DNA of 64,000 bases from Amphiura filiformis (Eukaryota; Echinodermata; Ophiuroidea; Amphilepidida; Amphiuridae). Below are positions 40,959-52,269 of the stretch, in pieces. The stretch covers positions 34,179,796-34,243,795 of the forward strand of contig NC_092629.1 of NCBI RefSeq assembly GCF_039555335.1. The letters run 5' to 3'. A program made the position numbers and the translations under genes. The notes beneath the pieces were generated by a model. The model ran no database searches. It had not been told where the DNA came from and saw only the letters and a list, made by a program, of their open reading frames with translations. Positions within the stretch are counted from its first letter, which is position 1; every line of letters begins with the position of its first letter.

Positions 40959-41235
40959 TTGTGACTGATGATATCTACTTGGAGTTGCTGTGTGATTCAG
41001 GAAAGCGCGTCACAAAATACAAACCCAGTGATACCAGTTTCCATGATGCAGTCATGTCTACAGTAGAATTCATCTCGACCTTTGCAGGACTTAAACCCCA
41101 TTAAAAGCTATTAAACCAAGATAACACTCATTGAAACAGCTCAACTGATTAAATCGGATCTTCTCTGGTTGTGCACATGTGTCTGTTTTCATGTGCGATA
41201 TCGCAATAAAGCTGGTATTATAGCTTCAGTTGGGT

Positions 41236-41682
41236 AACCAACGGCCACCCAAAGACAAACAGAGCAATATTGTCTATGCCATTGAATGCAAGGTCAACAA
41301 TTGCCAGGACTTGTACATCGGTGAAACAAAACAGACCTTGGCTAAGCGTATGTACCAACACAGACGTGCCAGCACCAGTTGTGGGGATTCTGCAGTATAC
41401 ACGCATTTGGATAGCACAAATCACTCCTTCGACAACAAGGACGTTGTGATCTTAGACAGGGAGCGCAGGTGGTACGAAAGAGGAGTAAAAGAAGCGATCT
41501 ATGTTAAGAAAGAACAGCCTTCACTCAACAGGGGAGGCGGCCTGCGTCACAACTTGGCGGGGGCCTACAATTCCGTTATTAAGAACATTCCCAAGAAGTT
41601 TGGCTCTAAATCTACGACCCCTGGCAACACCATCTCGCCACTGGTCAGTGACCAATTGCCGACAGACCAACAGACGGCCTGA
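41236..41682 (+). CDS. GIY-YIG endonuclease domain of a 5'-truncated Penelope-like element
   Basis: About 148 codons to TGA at 41,680-41,682. Motifs in order: NIVYAIECK and DLYIGETKQTLAKRMYQHRR (GIY-YIG core with Arg), HLDSTNHSF, ERGVKEAIYV (catalytic Glu) and SLNRGGGLRHNLAGAYNSVI. In Penelope-like retroelements this domain follows the reverse transcriptase and nicks the target; the RT is missing here. There is no ATG at the start: the frame is entered from the flanking repeat through a TTG just after a TAG, so it is not an independent gene. A 3' UTR of about 85 bp follows (GTGAGTCCAGTTG). Confidence 0.85.
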   Translation, partial: NQRPPKDKQSNIVYAIECKVNNCQDLYIGETKQTLAKRMYQHRRASTSCGDSAVYTHLDSTNHSFDNKDVVILDRERRWYERGVKEAIYVKKEQPSLNRGGGLRHNLAGAYNSVIKNIPKKFGSKSTTPGNTISPLVSDQLPTDQQTA

Positions 41683-41987
41683 AGATGTACCTAGGATAAG
41701 GTGTGAAACCGTTGCCTCTCAAAACCGTGAGTCCAGTTGAATAGATTTAACAAGTTTAATTTTATATTAACTAAAACACCAAGGTACGAATATTTCCAAA
41801 CATCTAAATTAGCTAAAATTTAGGACATGTTAAAAAACTATATTTTCTAGAACTTTAGAAGAGTACTTTTAATATTGGCCGGTTATTTTTCACACAGCGA
41901 CGTTAACTAGTCATATCCCCATACTTTTAACGTAGGGCTATTTGTAGAGGTCACGCGTCAATGGGAAAGAGCACTGTGTATTGTGTA

Positions 41988-42514
41988 TAGACGAATCCAA
42001 CGAGCCAAGTCATGGTCAGGATTTGGTCGGCCATCTTTGGTTTCCCGCTAGCACCAACCTGGTGTTTTGAGCACCCGATTGTGCAAATAAAAGCTGCCTA
42101 ACACCTAGAGAAGATGCAAAGACGAGGAGGGTTAATAGAATAATATGTACAATAGAGGAAATCCTGTCGCATCTATTCATACATAGTCCTTTTGTTCATC
42201 CATTTGTACATCTATGAATAGATGCGACGGGATTACCTAAGGAATTATCTCTATTGTATTATTCTATTAACCCTCCTCGACCTTCTCTAGGTGTAAGGCG
42301 GCTTTTATTTGCACAACTGTTGGAACTGTATTGTGTTGTAATCATTCTTTTGTCTACCTGTGTTTTCGCGGAAGGTGTAAAACGGGTGATGGAATGCAGT
42401 TTAAAATTTCCGCCAAGGCCGAATCATTTCACATTTTGGATGCATTGTAGCCGGCGGGGACCCAACTAAAGGCTGCTAGTCAGGTGTAGGAATGCGTGTA
42501 TTTGGATTCGTCTA
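41988..42514. mobile_element. TA-flanked nonautonomous element (Tc1/mariner-like target)
   Basis: TAGACGAATCCAA at the left and TTGGATTCGTCTA at the right are perfect inverted ends. TA lies outside on both sides, and copy 1 of the duplication (30,840 region, GTGTATAGGAAAAC) is the empty site with one TA. Inside are nested palindromes: CCTAACACCTAGAGAAG, GAGGGTTAATAGAATAATAT and CGCATCTATTCATA with their complements. No coding capacity. Confidence 0.92.
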
Positions 42515-42816
42515 TATAGGAAAACGGACAGTAACTGCAGTATGCTCATCAATTGGGGGTTAACATGGTTAATTGCAGCCGGTTGTCATATTTTTTAAGT
42601 TCATTTGGAAATGAATTTGGAGAAAACCTTCTGTTAATAAAATACTATGCTGAGCCACCAGCCTGGGTGGCTCACGCTCCAGTAATTTCAGATGATTGAG
42701 CTCAGAAATACATCAAAGAATGTCTTCCAATTCATGAAAATAGATATTCAGCTTATCGGATTAAAAGCTTATAGAGGGAATGTCTTGCTGCTCAGCGAGT
42801 GTTTGTAATTATCAGA

Positions 42817-43203
42817 AGGTTCACATTAGGAAATGTTCTTCTTTCTACGAACCTCGAACGAAGATTAAAAATCGTTTTTTCCTAATGTGTACGCAATTTT
42901 TTTCCTTCGACGAAGATTAAAATTGCTTCGTTCAACGAAGCTAAAAAGGTTGTTTCGACGAAGGAATACTTCGTTCAACGAAGCTAATTTTATAATGTGT
43001 ACGCTCGCTTCGTTCGACGAAGGAAAGTGGTCATGTGACAAGTGACCTTCGCCGGCTTTAATAATAGCCGGGCGTTAATAGCTTCATCGAGCTTCGTTAA
43101 TTTTCATGAAATGTGTACAGTGCAATGTCTTCGTTCGGTCTTCGTTCAGTTAATCAAGCTTAACTTATCTTCATCGAATGAAGAAATTTCCTAATGTGAA
43201 CAG
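42817..43203. mobile_element. MITE-like element with internal CTTCGTTCGACGAAG repeats
   Basis: AGGTTCACATTAGGAAAT at the left and ATTTCCTAATGTGAACAGGG at the right. The body has many self-complementary CTTCG-TTCGACGAAG words and three AATGTGTAC words. Confidence 0.85.
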
Positions 43204-43245
43204 GGTCTACCACCCGGGCATTCATGCCCCAATCCCCCCACTATA

Positions 43246-43692
43246 GCTACACTGTTAATCCAAGTGTTTAGGGTTTCTGTAACACTTTTTAAACATTGCT
43301 TGGCGTTTAATTTTTCATTTACACAGTAAAGGTATAGGACACCTAAACACATAAACAACAGAGTAAACACATAAAGACAAAGAGTAAACACACGAGAGTA
43401 TTTAGCCTGGGGTATTTTGATAGTAAGATTCAAAGTGTTTACTTTCATATTGTTCGGAAAGTAAATGTTTTTTGTAAACATTTTATGTGTTTACTTTCTA
43501 AACGATTTTGAAAGTAATAAAACAAGTTGAATGTTTAGAATCTAAATACTCTCAAGTGTTTGTCTTTATTTGTTTACTTTGGTGTTTTGGTGTCCTATAC
43601 CTTTACTGTGTAGGCCTAAATGAGAAATTAAACGCCTAGCAGTGTTTGAAAAGTGTTACAGAAATCCTAAACACTTGGATTTACAGTGTAGC
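43246..43692. mobile_element. Fold-back element, TIR GCTACACTGT-AATCCAAGTG
   Basis: Arms of about 200 bp: GCTACACTGTTAATCCAAGT, TTTCTGTAACACTTTT, ACAGTAAAGGTATAGGACAC at the left and GTGTCCTATACCTTTACTGT, AAAAGTGTTACAGAAATCCT, ACTTGGATTTACAGTGTAGC at the right. The centre repeats GTTTAC/GTAAAC words. Confidence 0.9.
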
Positions 43693-44254
43693 GACCTTTA
43701 GAGGGGCATGGACCGTATACCGTTAAAACAATGCAGTGATGAATGGGGCGAAATGGGGCGCGATGCTGTCGATCGGGTCGCACCGTCCACTTTGAAAAAT
43801 TGTTAAAACGTAGCCACTACACACTATAGTTCTATATAATAATAATGAGATATTACAGGATTGAAAATCTAAACACAAAATTGCCTTACCTGATGTTTAG
43901 TAGGCCTATAGTCGTTTGCATTCAGTCTGTCTGCTGTAGGCCGATAGGTGACTGCAAATGAAACAAGGAAGTCATGTACTGCCTTACAAGCTCTTACACT
44001 TGCACTTTCAACCCCTATAATATAAATAACTGATCACATCAAAGACCTTCGATTGTGTTTTTGAATTACACAAGAATTTCCGTTTAAATTAAAGGGACCT
44101 TCAGATCATATAGTTCCGGATCCCAAAGTGAGTAGTTTGGGACCCATACCGTTATAGGCCTACTATATATTATATTACCTATACACTATTATAATTCAAA
44201 AAACAAACAAGGAAGAGTTTAGACAGTTAGGTCATGTATACCTCATGGAATTCT

Positions 44255-44640
44255 TACCGGGGGGGGCACTCGAATATGAAAGTAAAAAAGGGGGTCATTC
44301 AGTGGGGGTTCCAAGAAATGGGGGTCATTCAGTGGTGAAATGTTAAAAATTGGGCGTCATTGACCGTGAAAAAGTAACTTTCTGGGCAAAACTGTGCAAA
44401 AAAAAAAAAAATGGCTACAAAAGTATAAAAATTGTTTAAAAATTTGCAGATTTGGTGTAAAGCTGATGAAAAAGGGGTCATTGTGTGGCAGATTAAAAAA
44501 AAGCGATCATTGGGTGTAAGTTGATGAAAAAAGGGGTCATTGCCCATTGGGTGGCAGATTTGCCTCAAAAATGGGGGTCTATTGACAGGCACATGACGCG
44601 TACCAATAATGGGAGAGCCCCCCCCCCCCCCGAAACAGAA
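44255..44640. repeat. Degenerate GGGGGTCATT-rich repeat
   Basis: Repeated GGGGGTCATTCAGTGG, AAAAGGGGTCATTG and GGTGGCAGATT words between a G-run (44,263) and a C-run (44,616-44,630). The left end GGGGGGGCACTCGAATATGA matches that at 24,911. Confidence 0.6.
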
Positions 44641-45176
44641 ACATATCAATGAAAGCCGGAAAATAACTGCCCTTCTGCACCTTTTAATCTACTTAGTAAA
44701 GTTTTAGCAGTGGTAGTAGTTCGGTCTTTTCTAAAATAAAATACGCGGGTATATATACTAGCCTAGTATTCTGACAGAAATTGAGGAGAGGGGAAGAGAA
44801 CCAAAACATTATTTTTTTCGGCCTTAACTAGTTTTTGATTGAAATTGATTTTATGGTATAAAAGTGCCCAACTTGACATAGACAGAAACATATAGCCCTG
44901 CGCTAATTTAAAAACACGGGTCTCTATTATCAATTGCATAATATTAATTTATATAAAGCACAGAAAAAATGTTGATTTACTTTTGACCGTTTGTTAGTTT
45001 CTTACGCTTTGTGAAGCTTTGATTCCAAGGTATAATACAGAAACATAACCCGTGTTATATAAAGGCACATTTATATCTCGTATGGAATTCTTATCTCATT
45101 ATCTGGACACCTTTTGCCAACAATTAAAACATCCTCTATAGCTTTCTACATCCTTTCGTCGGTCAACCTTGAATTA

Positions 45177-45446
45177 GGCTATTCCATTTAAAATTCACAC
45201 TACCGCAGAGGGAGTAAGAGTTTCGTATATAATAGCACAGATATTGGATAGGGGTAACTTCCATTTGAAATACTCACTCCAGTTGTGGAAGATATAAGTA
45301 AAGCCATAATATATAGGGGGAGTACATTGTATGGGTTTCAAAATGATTAACCCTAACCAATTACATTTGAAAAACTTACTCCCCCTGTGGAAGATATTTC
45401 CAAAATCTTCCACATGGGTAGTGTGGATTTCAACTGGAATAGCTCA
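45177..45446. mobile_element. Multi-hairpin MITE-like element, copy A9
   Basis: GGCTATTCCATTTAAAATTC to TTTCAACTGGAATAGCTC, with ACTTCCATTTGAAATACTCA, GTTGTGGAAGATATAAG and CCCCCTGTGGAAGATATTTC modules. Closest to A3 and A8. Confidence 0.85.
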
Positions 45447-46261
45447 TTGAAAGTCAACTTATTTATTTGGAACTTTTTGAATTTCTGTTACCTTACTTTC
45501 AACTACTTACAAGCTCTTACAGACTGGAACCGAGTTACTAAGTCGGGGCAACGAATTTCTACCTCGGGGCCCCGAGTTACTAAGTCGGACCCCAAGATAT
45601 TTCTTTCATGTCCCTTCGGGGGCTCCGTAACTACTACATGTAGACAGCAGCTTCATTCATCATGTTTACAATGGAATCTGACACAAAATTAACACAAAAT
45701 AGTCAGGGCCTCAGATTTTAGACTCTGTTAACAAGATTTGGTGTTTGTATCATCAGGCCTTATTTAATGTAGGCCTATAAAATATTGTTAGGCCTACCTG
45801 AAAAACATTTTGTCAAATCAAGTAATTTTTTATATCCCATTGTTCAAATGTTGTATCTTTACCCATGTACCATTGCTATTAGCACAATCTTAGATGTATA
45901 TATATACTGCACAAGCATTGGACAATAATTTACAGCCACCTAATTTTTAGGTGGGGTCCGACACCCCCAGCCGAGTATACTCAGAAGAAAATTGCGACTT
46001 GGATTGATGAACTGTTTGCAGTTTTTATGCAACAAGACAAAACAGATGTGAATAAGGAAGCAAAATTACCACGAAAATGTTTTGTTATGTGAACACTTTG
46101 GTTTGGTAAATAACGAAAAAGGAAAATACCATACGGGACATTTTGGTCGAATTGAAATGATTTAGGCCCTTATTTAGGCCTTACCGAAATACCGTTATTT
46201 CGGTACAGAGCATAGGCCTATAGTTTTATGCTTTAGTTGATAAGAATTTTGTTATCGCATT
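45447..46261. other. Stretch without a supported gene
   Basis: It contains a short repeat of GAGTTACTAAGTCGG (45,533 and 45,581) and several TAGGCCTA octamers, but no splice-consistent exon. Confidence 0.5.
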
Positions 46262-46402
46262 GGTCAAGCACCACTTGGATAAAAATATACCTTCCTTACA
46301 TCTGCCATATTTCCCGTATTTCGTGAACAAAATGGGGGTAATATTTGTTACCCTGTTTGTTCACGCCGGTGCCGTATTTAATCAAAGTGGTGTTTGACCA
46401 AT
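46262..46402. repeat. Small fold-back repeat
   Basis: GGTCAAGCACCACTTGGATA at the left and ATCAAAGTGGTGTTTGACC at the right, with TTCGTGAACA/TGTTCACGCC inside. Confidence 0.75.
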
Positions 46403-47541
46403 ATTAATAAAGACTCGGAGAATTCTTATGAACTAAAGGATAACTAATAGTATTTTGTGTCTTTTAATGTATGGGCATAGAACACAACACTTGGACAAGG
46501 CCCTATCAATGATCCCCTCAAGAGCGTAAAAATATAAAATTTGTAAATTGCGAAGTGCATAAGTGAATGATAAGCTAGCCGTTAAAATTGTAGGCCTAAT
46601 TAAGTATTTGTTTAAGTTCCATCAACTTTAAAAAACAAAACAAAAAAACCAAGGTTTTGATTTCCAGAGAAAGTATAAGATCTAAGCTTTCATTTGCTGC
46701 AAATTTGATTGAAATCGGACATTCCTTTCTAAGTTATGGATATTTTCACTCGCACTTTCATCATTATTTCTTATGTATTTCTTAGACTGCACAGAAGAAA
46801 CATTTACACAAACCCCAGTAATAAATGATGGTAACGTAAATGATACCCCCAAAATGCTTTCGGTGAATAAATTTTATTGTACATATTTTAATAAATATAT
46901 TCTTATTTTAGCATGTTCGGTTTAAAGGGGCATTTCTGGATCCACAGCCGCATCCCCCACTTTTGTTAAAAGTTAGCAAAAGCATTGCCAAATTTGAATT
47001 ACGTTCTGGTCCACCCACAGAGCCTTATATAAATGGGTACACCACATTCATTGACAGTACACCCGCAACATTATCTCCAAGGCCTAAAAAAGAAATTGTT
47101 TGATTAGCGACCGACCTTAAAAACAAGCCTGACCCTAGACTTTTTTCTTATTTTTTTTTGGAATTTTTTTTTTTAAATGATACAAAATAAATTAAAAAAA
47201 TAAAATAAAAAGAATCAAAAAAGTTCCAAGGCTTTTATCATACGCAATTTGACGCTTAAAATGTGTGTAAAAAAAAATTGCCGACCGACCTACCCTAATT
47301 TTTTTTAAATGTTACGCCAATCAAACGATTTTCTTTTTTAGGCCCAATTCTGTGGGTAGGCCTACTTAGAACGAAATTACAGTCAACTGTCAGTCAACAT
47401 TTTTCATGGATATCAGTGGATATCTGCTGAAGAATGTCATAAAAGAGCATGCTAGTATCACAAAATACTTCTTTAATTGTAGTTTGTATTTCGCTTGTTT
47501 GAAAAACGTTCAAACTCAACCTGAGAGCAAATTTGTTTCAG

Positions 47542-47703
47542 GTAGACTCAATCAATACGCACTCAGTGCGAGGGACTCTGCATGTTACCGTCTGAGAATA
47601 AACGAGTATTATTATTCTGACATTAAACGAATGAGCAAAGAAGACTACGAAAATAATGAGGAGACGGCGATGCCAAGCCCTGTGTTAAATGTAAGGAAAA
47701 AAT
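47542..47703 (+). CDS. Candidate orphan terminal exon (weak)
   Basis: After a plausible acceptor (TTTGTTTCAG) an open frame reads RLNQYALSARDSACYRLRIN, EYYYSDIKRMSKEDYENNEE and MPSPVLNVRKK, then TAA, with AATAAA about 60 nt later (47,763). Its polar composition with Tyr/Glu-rich stretches is more protein-like than neighbouring frames. I do not recognise it and find no partner exons. The block before it (46,403-47,541) shows nothing else. Confidence 0.25.
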
Positions 47704-48495
47704 AAATATTTTCCCTGGAAGGTGTACGAAATTGGAGCCGTAAATTCAGAATGATTTTGGCAATAAAAGATAAACGAATGATATGATATTGATGACAATA
47801 CCATAGTTGATTTTATTGATGATCAAGGAACGGCCAATATGAGGATTCGGACCGTTGGTGAGTGTTGTCATGCATTTGTTTATATATTTTGTAATCAATA
47901 CAGCAACGCTATCGTGATAAATAAAATCATGCCTAATTCATGTAATAAATTCACTGTATTATTTTAGTATGGTACAGTCAGTAGAGCGTTTTGGGTCAAG
48001 CTGGGAGAAAAAAATCCCAGGTCGACCAAAAATAGCGTATCGCACACGATAGACCACCTAAGTTATCGTAAATCGGTTTCTCCCAGGTCGACCGTAAATT
48101 TTGGGTTGCCACATATCACATTCGCCCCATAAGCGCCAGGATTTTTAGCCAGGTCGACCCATCAAGCATGCAAATAGCCCTACTTACGTGCCCCGATATA
48201 CATGTGATGAGTATAAACCATTGTACGCATGTAGGCCTACGGCACGATTCATTCATAACTTTGTGCAAGCGCCGGTGTGACTTTTACGATATCAGTTTCA
48301 GTGTCTTGGCATCTAAATTAATTCAGTCATAGGCCTACTCTCATTTTCGTATTTATTTAATAGAGTAGGCCCTATTCTTGTTTTAGTTTGCAAAATACAG
48401 AGGCAGATATAGTCCCGGATATAGTCATACTTCCAAGTTTTCTACTTTCTTGAATTTAAGCGTCAACATGTAGGCCTAAAGCGCTTTTAAGCGCT

Positions 48496-48568
48496 AATGC
48501 GAACTTGGATGCCCGGCTTGGATGTAAGCTTAAAGCTTACATCCAAGCCGGGCATCCAAGTTCGCATT
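48496..48568. repeat. 73-bp near-perfect palindrome
   Basis: Arms of 36 bp (48,496-48,531 and 48,533-48,568) are exactly complementary around a single A. The arms include GCGAACTTGGATGCCCGGCT. Open frames across it are by-products. The flank 47,704-48,495 holds only TAGGCCTA words and AT-rich sequence. Confidence 0.95.
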
Positions 48569-49050
48569 CTCTTGGTCGGGCTGACGTCACAAAGGGGAAA
48601 TAGCCTTGTAAACCCAGTGTGCGCATGTGCAGCGCATGTGCAGTTCCCCTTTCTCGAGCTGGTTTCTAGGTGCGCGCTTGTGCAAAGGGGACAAAGGGGA
48701 CAATGTTCCCGGATGTCCGACCGAGTGAATGGACGGTACTACGACTCGATGTTTCAGACTTTACTTGTGAGAAAATGAAAGTAATAAATTATGAGAAGAG
48801 GTCACAAATAGGATCAAATAAAATAATCCAACAAAGAATCACCCTGCCTAAGTGCGGACATAGGCTAGGCCTACATGTTTTAAACTTTATTATTATCCAC
48901 CACGAATGGAGTGCCAATTTCTATTAGCCTAGGCTGTCTTTCTATCAACAAACATGGAATCTCCCAGCTTGACCAATTTGGCGTCAGTAGATTAGATAGC
49001 CGGCCGTGTTATTTTAGCTAGCCCTAGACATAGCATAGCTAATAGCTATC

Positions 49051-49773
49051 TATACTATGATCAGCTCGTAATAGGCGGGAATTATTCGGTTTTTGTTACT
49101 GCACGAGTCAATAAAGTCCAAATTTACGCTCGCGTAAATACACAAGTCAAAAGCTTGCGTCATGACATGGGTTATGATGGCTCATGCACGCAATACGCAA
49201 AGCACCAAAGGCAAGCACAGTTCGCGTAGATGCAGTAGGTATCCCAGGCAAACCTTAGTTAACACATTTGCTAGTCAGCGAAATTCACCTGGCCTAGACA
49301 GGGGCCCAAACACAATGCATATTTACATAGAAATTTGAATTTTTTTCGAGAACAGGTCGGTGAAGGAAACCTACATAGATATGTTTTCTATACTTCACTT
49401 GACCCAAATATATGATTTTTTATGGGGATAATCAAGTCGCACATGGAATTTTAGAGGGATTTTGATAGCAGTTCCATTAAAAAAAGCTGCTATCGCCAGT
49501 CTAAGATCTAGAAACACCCCTAAATGCTGTTTTGGGGAATTTTGCTAGCAGAATCTTTTTGACTTTGTTACGGAAAGTGCTATGACAAAAATGTTTTCAG
49601 TTTTGGCTTTCTTTACTCAAGGCCTTTAATTTGATATGTAAAATGATGCAGTTTGATGGCAAATTTGAATTCACCTAGCATACCTAGATGCAGCACCCAG
49701 CTGCGTTTACGCAATTCTATATCAATCCACGATGTTATGAGTCCCGCCTATTACGAGCTGATCAGAGTATAGT
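49051..49773. mobile_element. Fold-back element, TIR TATACT-TGATCAGCTCGTAATAGG
   Basis: TATACTATGATCAGCTCGTA with ATAGGCGGGA at the left and TCCCGCCTATTACGAGCTGA with TCAGAGTATA at the right, 723 bp apart. No coding frame. Confidence 0.88.
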
Positions 49774-50055
49774 GGAAATTTTAATTGAATGAACACCTGA
49801 ACACAGTGACAATTCCATAGTGTGACGATTTTTCGCGTACACTGGCACTGCGTACTGCGTGATGTACGACAGCGTGTGCGACTGCGTGCACCAGCTCATT
49901 CGATGTATTGCATGCAACACGTCCCCCAGTTCCAATAATTAAAACTCCCGGCTACGACCGGGAGTTCCAACATGTGCTGTGTATGTGTTTGTATACGTGT
50001 TAAATGTGCATTCACATGTAACACTTAGCCATCGGTACAAAGAAATCGTTGCTCC

Positions 50056-50085
50056 AAAAATGATTACACATTTGTAATCATTTTT
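50056..50085. repeat. 30-bp hairpin
   Basis: AAAAATGATTACA and TGTAATCATTTTT form a short perfect hairpin. The surrounding 49,774-51,461 has a G-run at 50,407-50,419 and GGGGG-rich repeats near 51,210, but no gene. Confidence 0.7.
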
Positions 50086-51461
50086 CACCACAAAATATGA
50101 TATGAAAAAACACAGTCACAGGTGAGCAATGTATGAATATATGGAGAGGTGAAACAGGTTGTTAATTATTGTCAATATTAATATTTTGCAACACTTATAA
50201 TGAAAATAATTAACACTGAAGACACCCTATGGCACCTTCTGCAACTTGAGAACAAGTCCTCAAACGTTCGAAATTTGTAGTTACCACAACTGCACGTCCC
50301 CATGTGATCATGATGTTTACAAAATTATTGTAATGAAATGTGTACATTGTACCTTGATGCAAAAGTTATAATTAAGTCCCTATATAGTGAGGGTGGTTTA
50401 ATGCCGGGGGGGGGGGGGTCTTCGAAAAACTTTGTACGGGGATGTGCCACACAGACTTTCGGATGCTGACTTTCTCTATACCTACTTTTTGCTGTTTTTG
50501 CTACCCATCAATATACCAATTTTCAACAAAAAGCACCCAACATGTGTAGGTAGGGGTACGTTTGTAGCAACAAGGGGTTGACGTTCTGATCATGGCATTC
50601 CGCTGCGTTTCCCAGTATGATTGATCATGAATTTCAGATGGACGCACAAAAATCTGTCTGGACGTTTTTGCAACCTAGTCAGCAAACTTGCATCACACAC
50701 GCATGACACAGACGCACATTTTTTAAACCTTAACGGGAACCCTGATTGTCATTGATGCTATTGTCTGGTTGGTCACTCTCGGTATCGTCTTCTGTGTCAT
50801 TTGCCTGCTTTTCGGTTTTCAATTGAAGACACATTTTTACCATAAAAATATCGTGGCCTGTTAAACTAGTATTAATCGCAATTGTGATTTAAAATCAAAA
50901 TTTATCGCGATAGACGATAATAACATTATTGTGAACATGCATACCCTGAGGGAGGGTAAATTTGGGGATGCAAGAATTTTTTGGAAAGTTGAAAGGTGGG
51001 AAAAGAGGGGGACAAATAATTTTTGGCACACATTCATGGGCTCCTTTAAAATTAAAAAAACACCTAAATATTATGCAAATTTTCCTACATTGTACACGCT
51101 GCACTCGCAATTTTTAAGGCTTGCAAATTTTGATCCAAAGAATTTGAAATGTGCAAAGGAAGGGTAAATATTTTTGGCAGGCTGAGAGGTGGGCAAGCGA
51201 TTTTTGGCAGGCCAAGGGGGGGGGGGGGTCATACCGTCATAATTATTGCACAGCCACTAAACTTGTCATGCTTATCCACAAGGGGCATTGTGAGATTTCA
51301 GTCCAAAAGTTTAGCCCTCCCTCAATTTTTGTTAAAGTCCAGTTAACATGTGCACGCAATGTTTGTCTATGAGTTTATGCAAACCAGAATGAAATACAGG
51401 CTTTGTGTTTTACATTTTTCTAGGTGAGCTGTCTAAACAATTTCCCCTTGAGATTAAGGAG

Positions 51462-51970
51462 AGCTGTTCAAACCACTACCCTGAAATTTTGAAGGAGAGT
51501 GGTCAACATGGCAGGAAAAAGTGGGCAATACGGGAAGCTCATTGCCGGGAAATTTTTGGATTTTGACCAAAAAAATAAAAAGAAATACATAAGGGAAATA
51601 TGTCATACTGGAGGAAATTTGGTAAAACTGGAGGGAAATTCTGGATTGCTTGCAGGGAAAAAAACATTTTTCAGCACACCACGCTGTTATAGAGAGTGGT
51701 GGGTGAGCTAGGAGAGTTGTTTTACATTTTTAATGCCTGATTGCAAAAACTGTACGGTAATTTTGAATTTGGTCAAATCTATCAATAGACTTCTAGTATG
51801 TTTTTTAAAATGATATTTATTATTTAGTCACAATTTGTGAATAAACTTCTGCAAAACTATTGGGTGAAATCATGAAAAACAGCTCCCCTGATTGCAGCAT
51901 TTTAGGAGAGCTGTTGGAGAGTGACAGATCCTGTTCTGCTCAAAACAAAAGGCCTGCAAATAGAAATACC
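51462..51970. repeat. Dispersed repeat, second copy of 19,687-20,040
   Basis: GAGCTGTTCAAACCACTACC, GGAGAGTGGT, ATCTATCAATAGACTTCTAG, CAGCTCCCCTGATTGCA and GGAGAGTGACAG match in order. It carries an extra ~170 bp after the first GGAGAGTGGT (about 51,500-51,690) that the 19.7-kb copy lacks. Confidence 0.75.
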
Positions 51971-52269
51971 GGTAGTTAAAAGCTGAAATCAGCATGTCAA
52001 ATTATATGATTTTGTATTTTTGTAATAACATGTCTATGATGTCTTGATCCAAACAATAATTCATCCACACAGTTCAATAGGAGATTTAAGGGGGTATAAT
52101 ACCATACCCCTCTTTTTTTCTTTTTTTTTTTGTAAATTTATGAAGTACATAAATATGTTCATCACCCCATGTCCTGAACTTATCAAATATCTTTACATGT
52201 ATACAAAGTGCTTTTAAACCATTTTAGTAAATCATTTTAGCCCTATATATTTTTGTTTACTGTATCCTA

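Larger units (their letters stand above)
41045..42540. repeat. Duplicated segment, copy 2 (interrupted)
   Basis: Diverged duplicate of 30,214-30,855. It is broken first by a Penelope-like fragment (about 41,236-41,765, in place of 170 bp of copy 1) and then by a TA-flanked element (41,988-42,514) in otherwise collinear sequence. Confidence 0.9.

Noticed and set aside
41221-41236. Independent start for the GIY-YIG frame
   Set aside because: No ATG; the frame is entered through TTG right after a TAG in the flanking repeat, so it is a truncated element, not a gene.
48497-48778. 93-codon plus-strand frame
   Set aside because: It starts in the arm of the 73-bp palindrome and has no domain or neighbouring exon.
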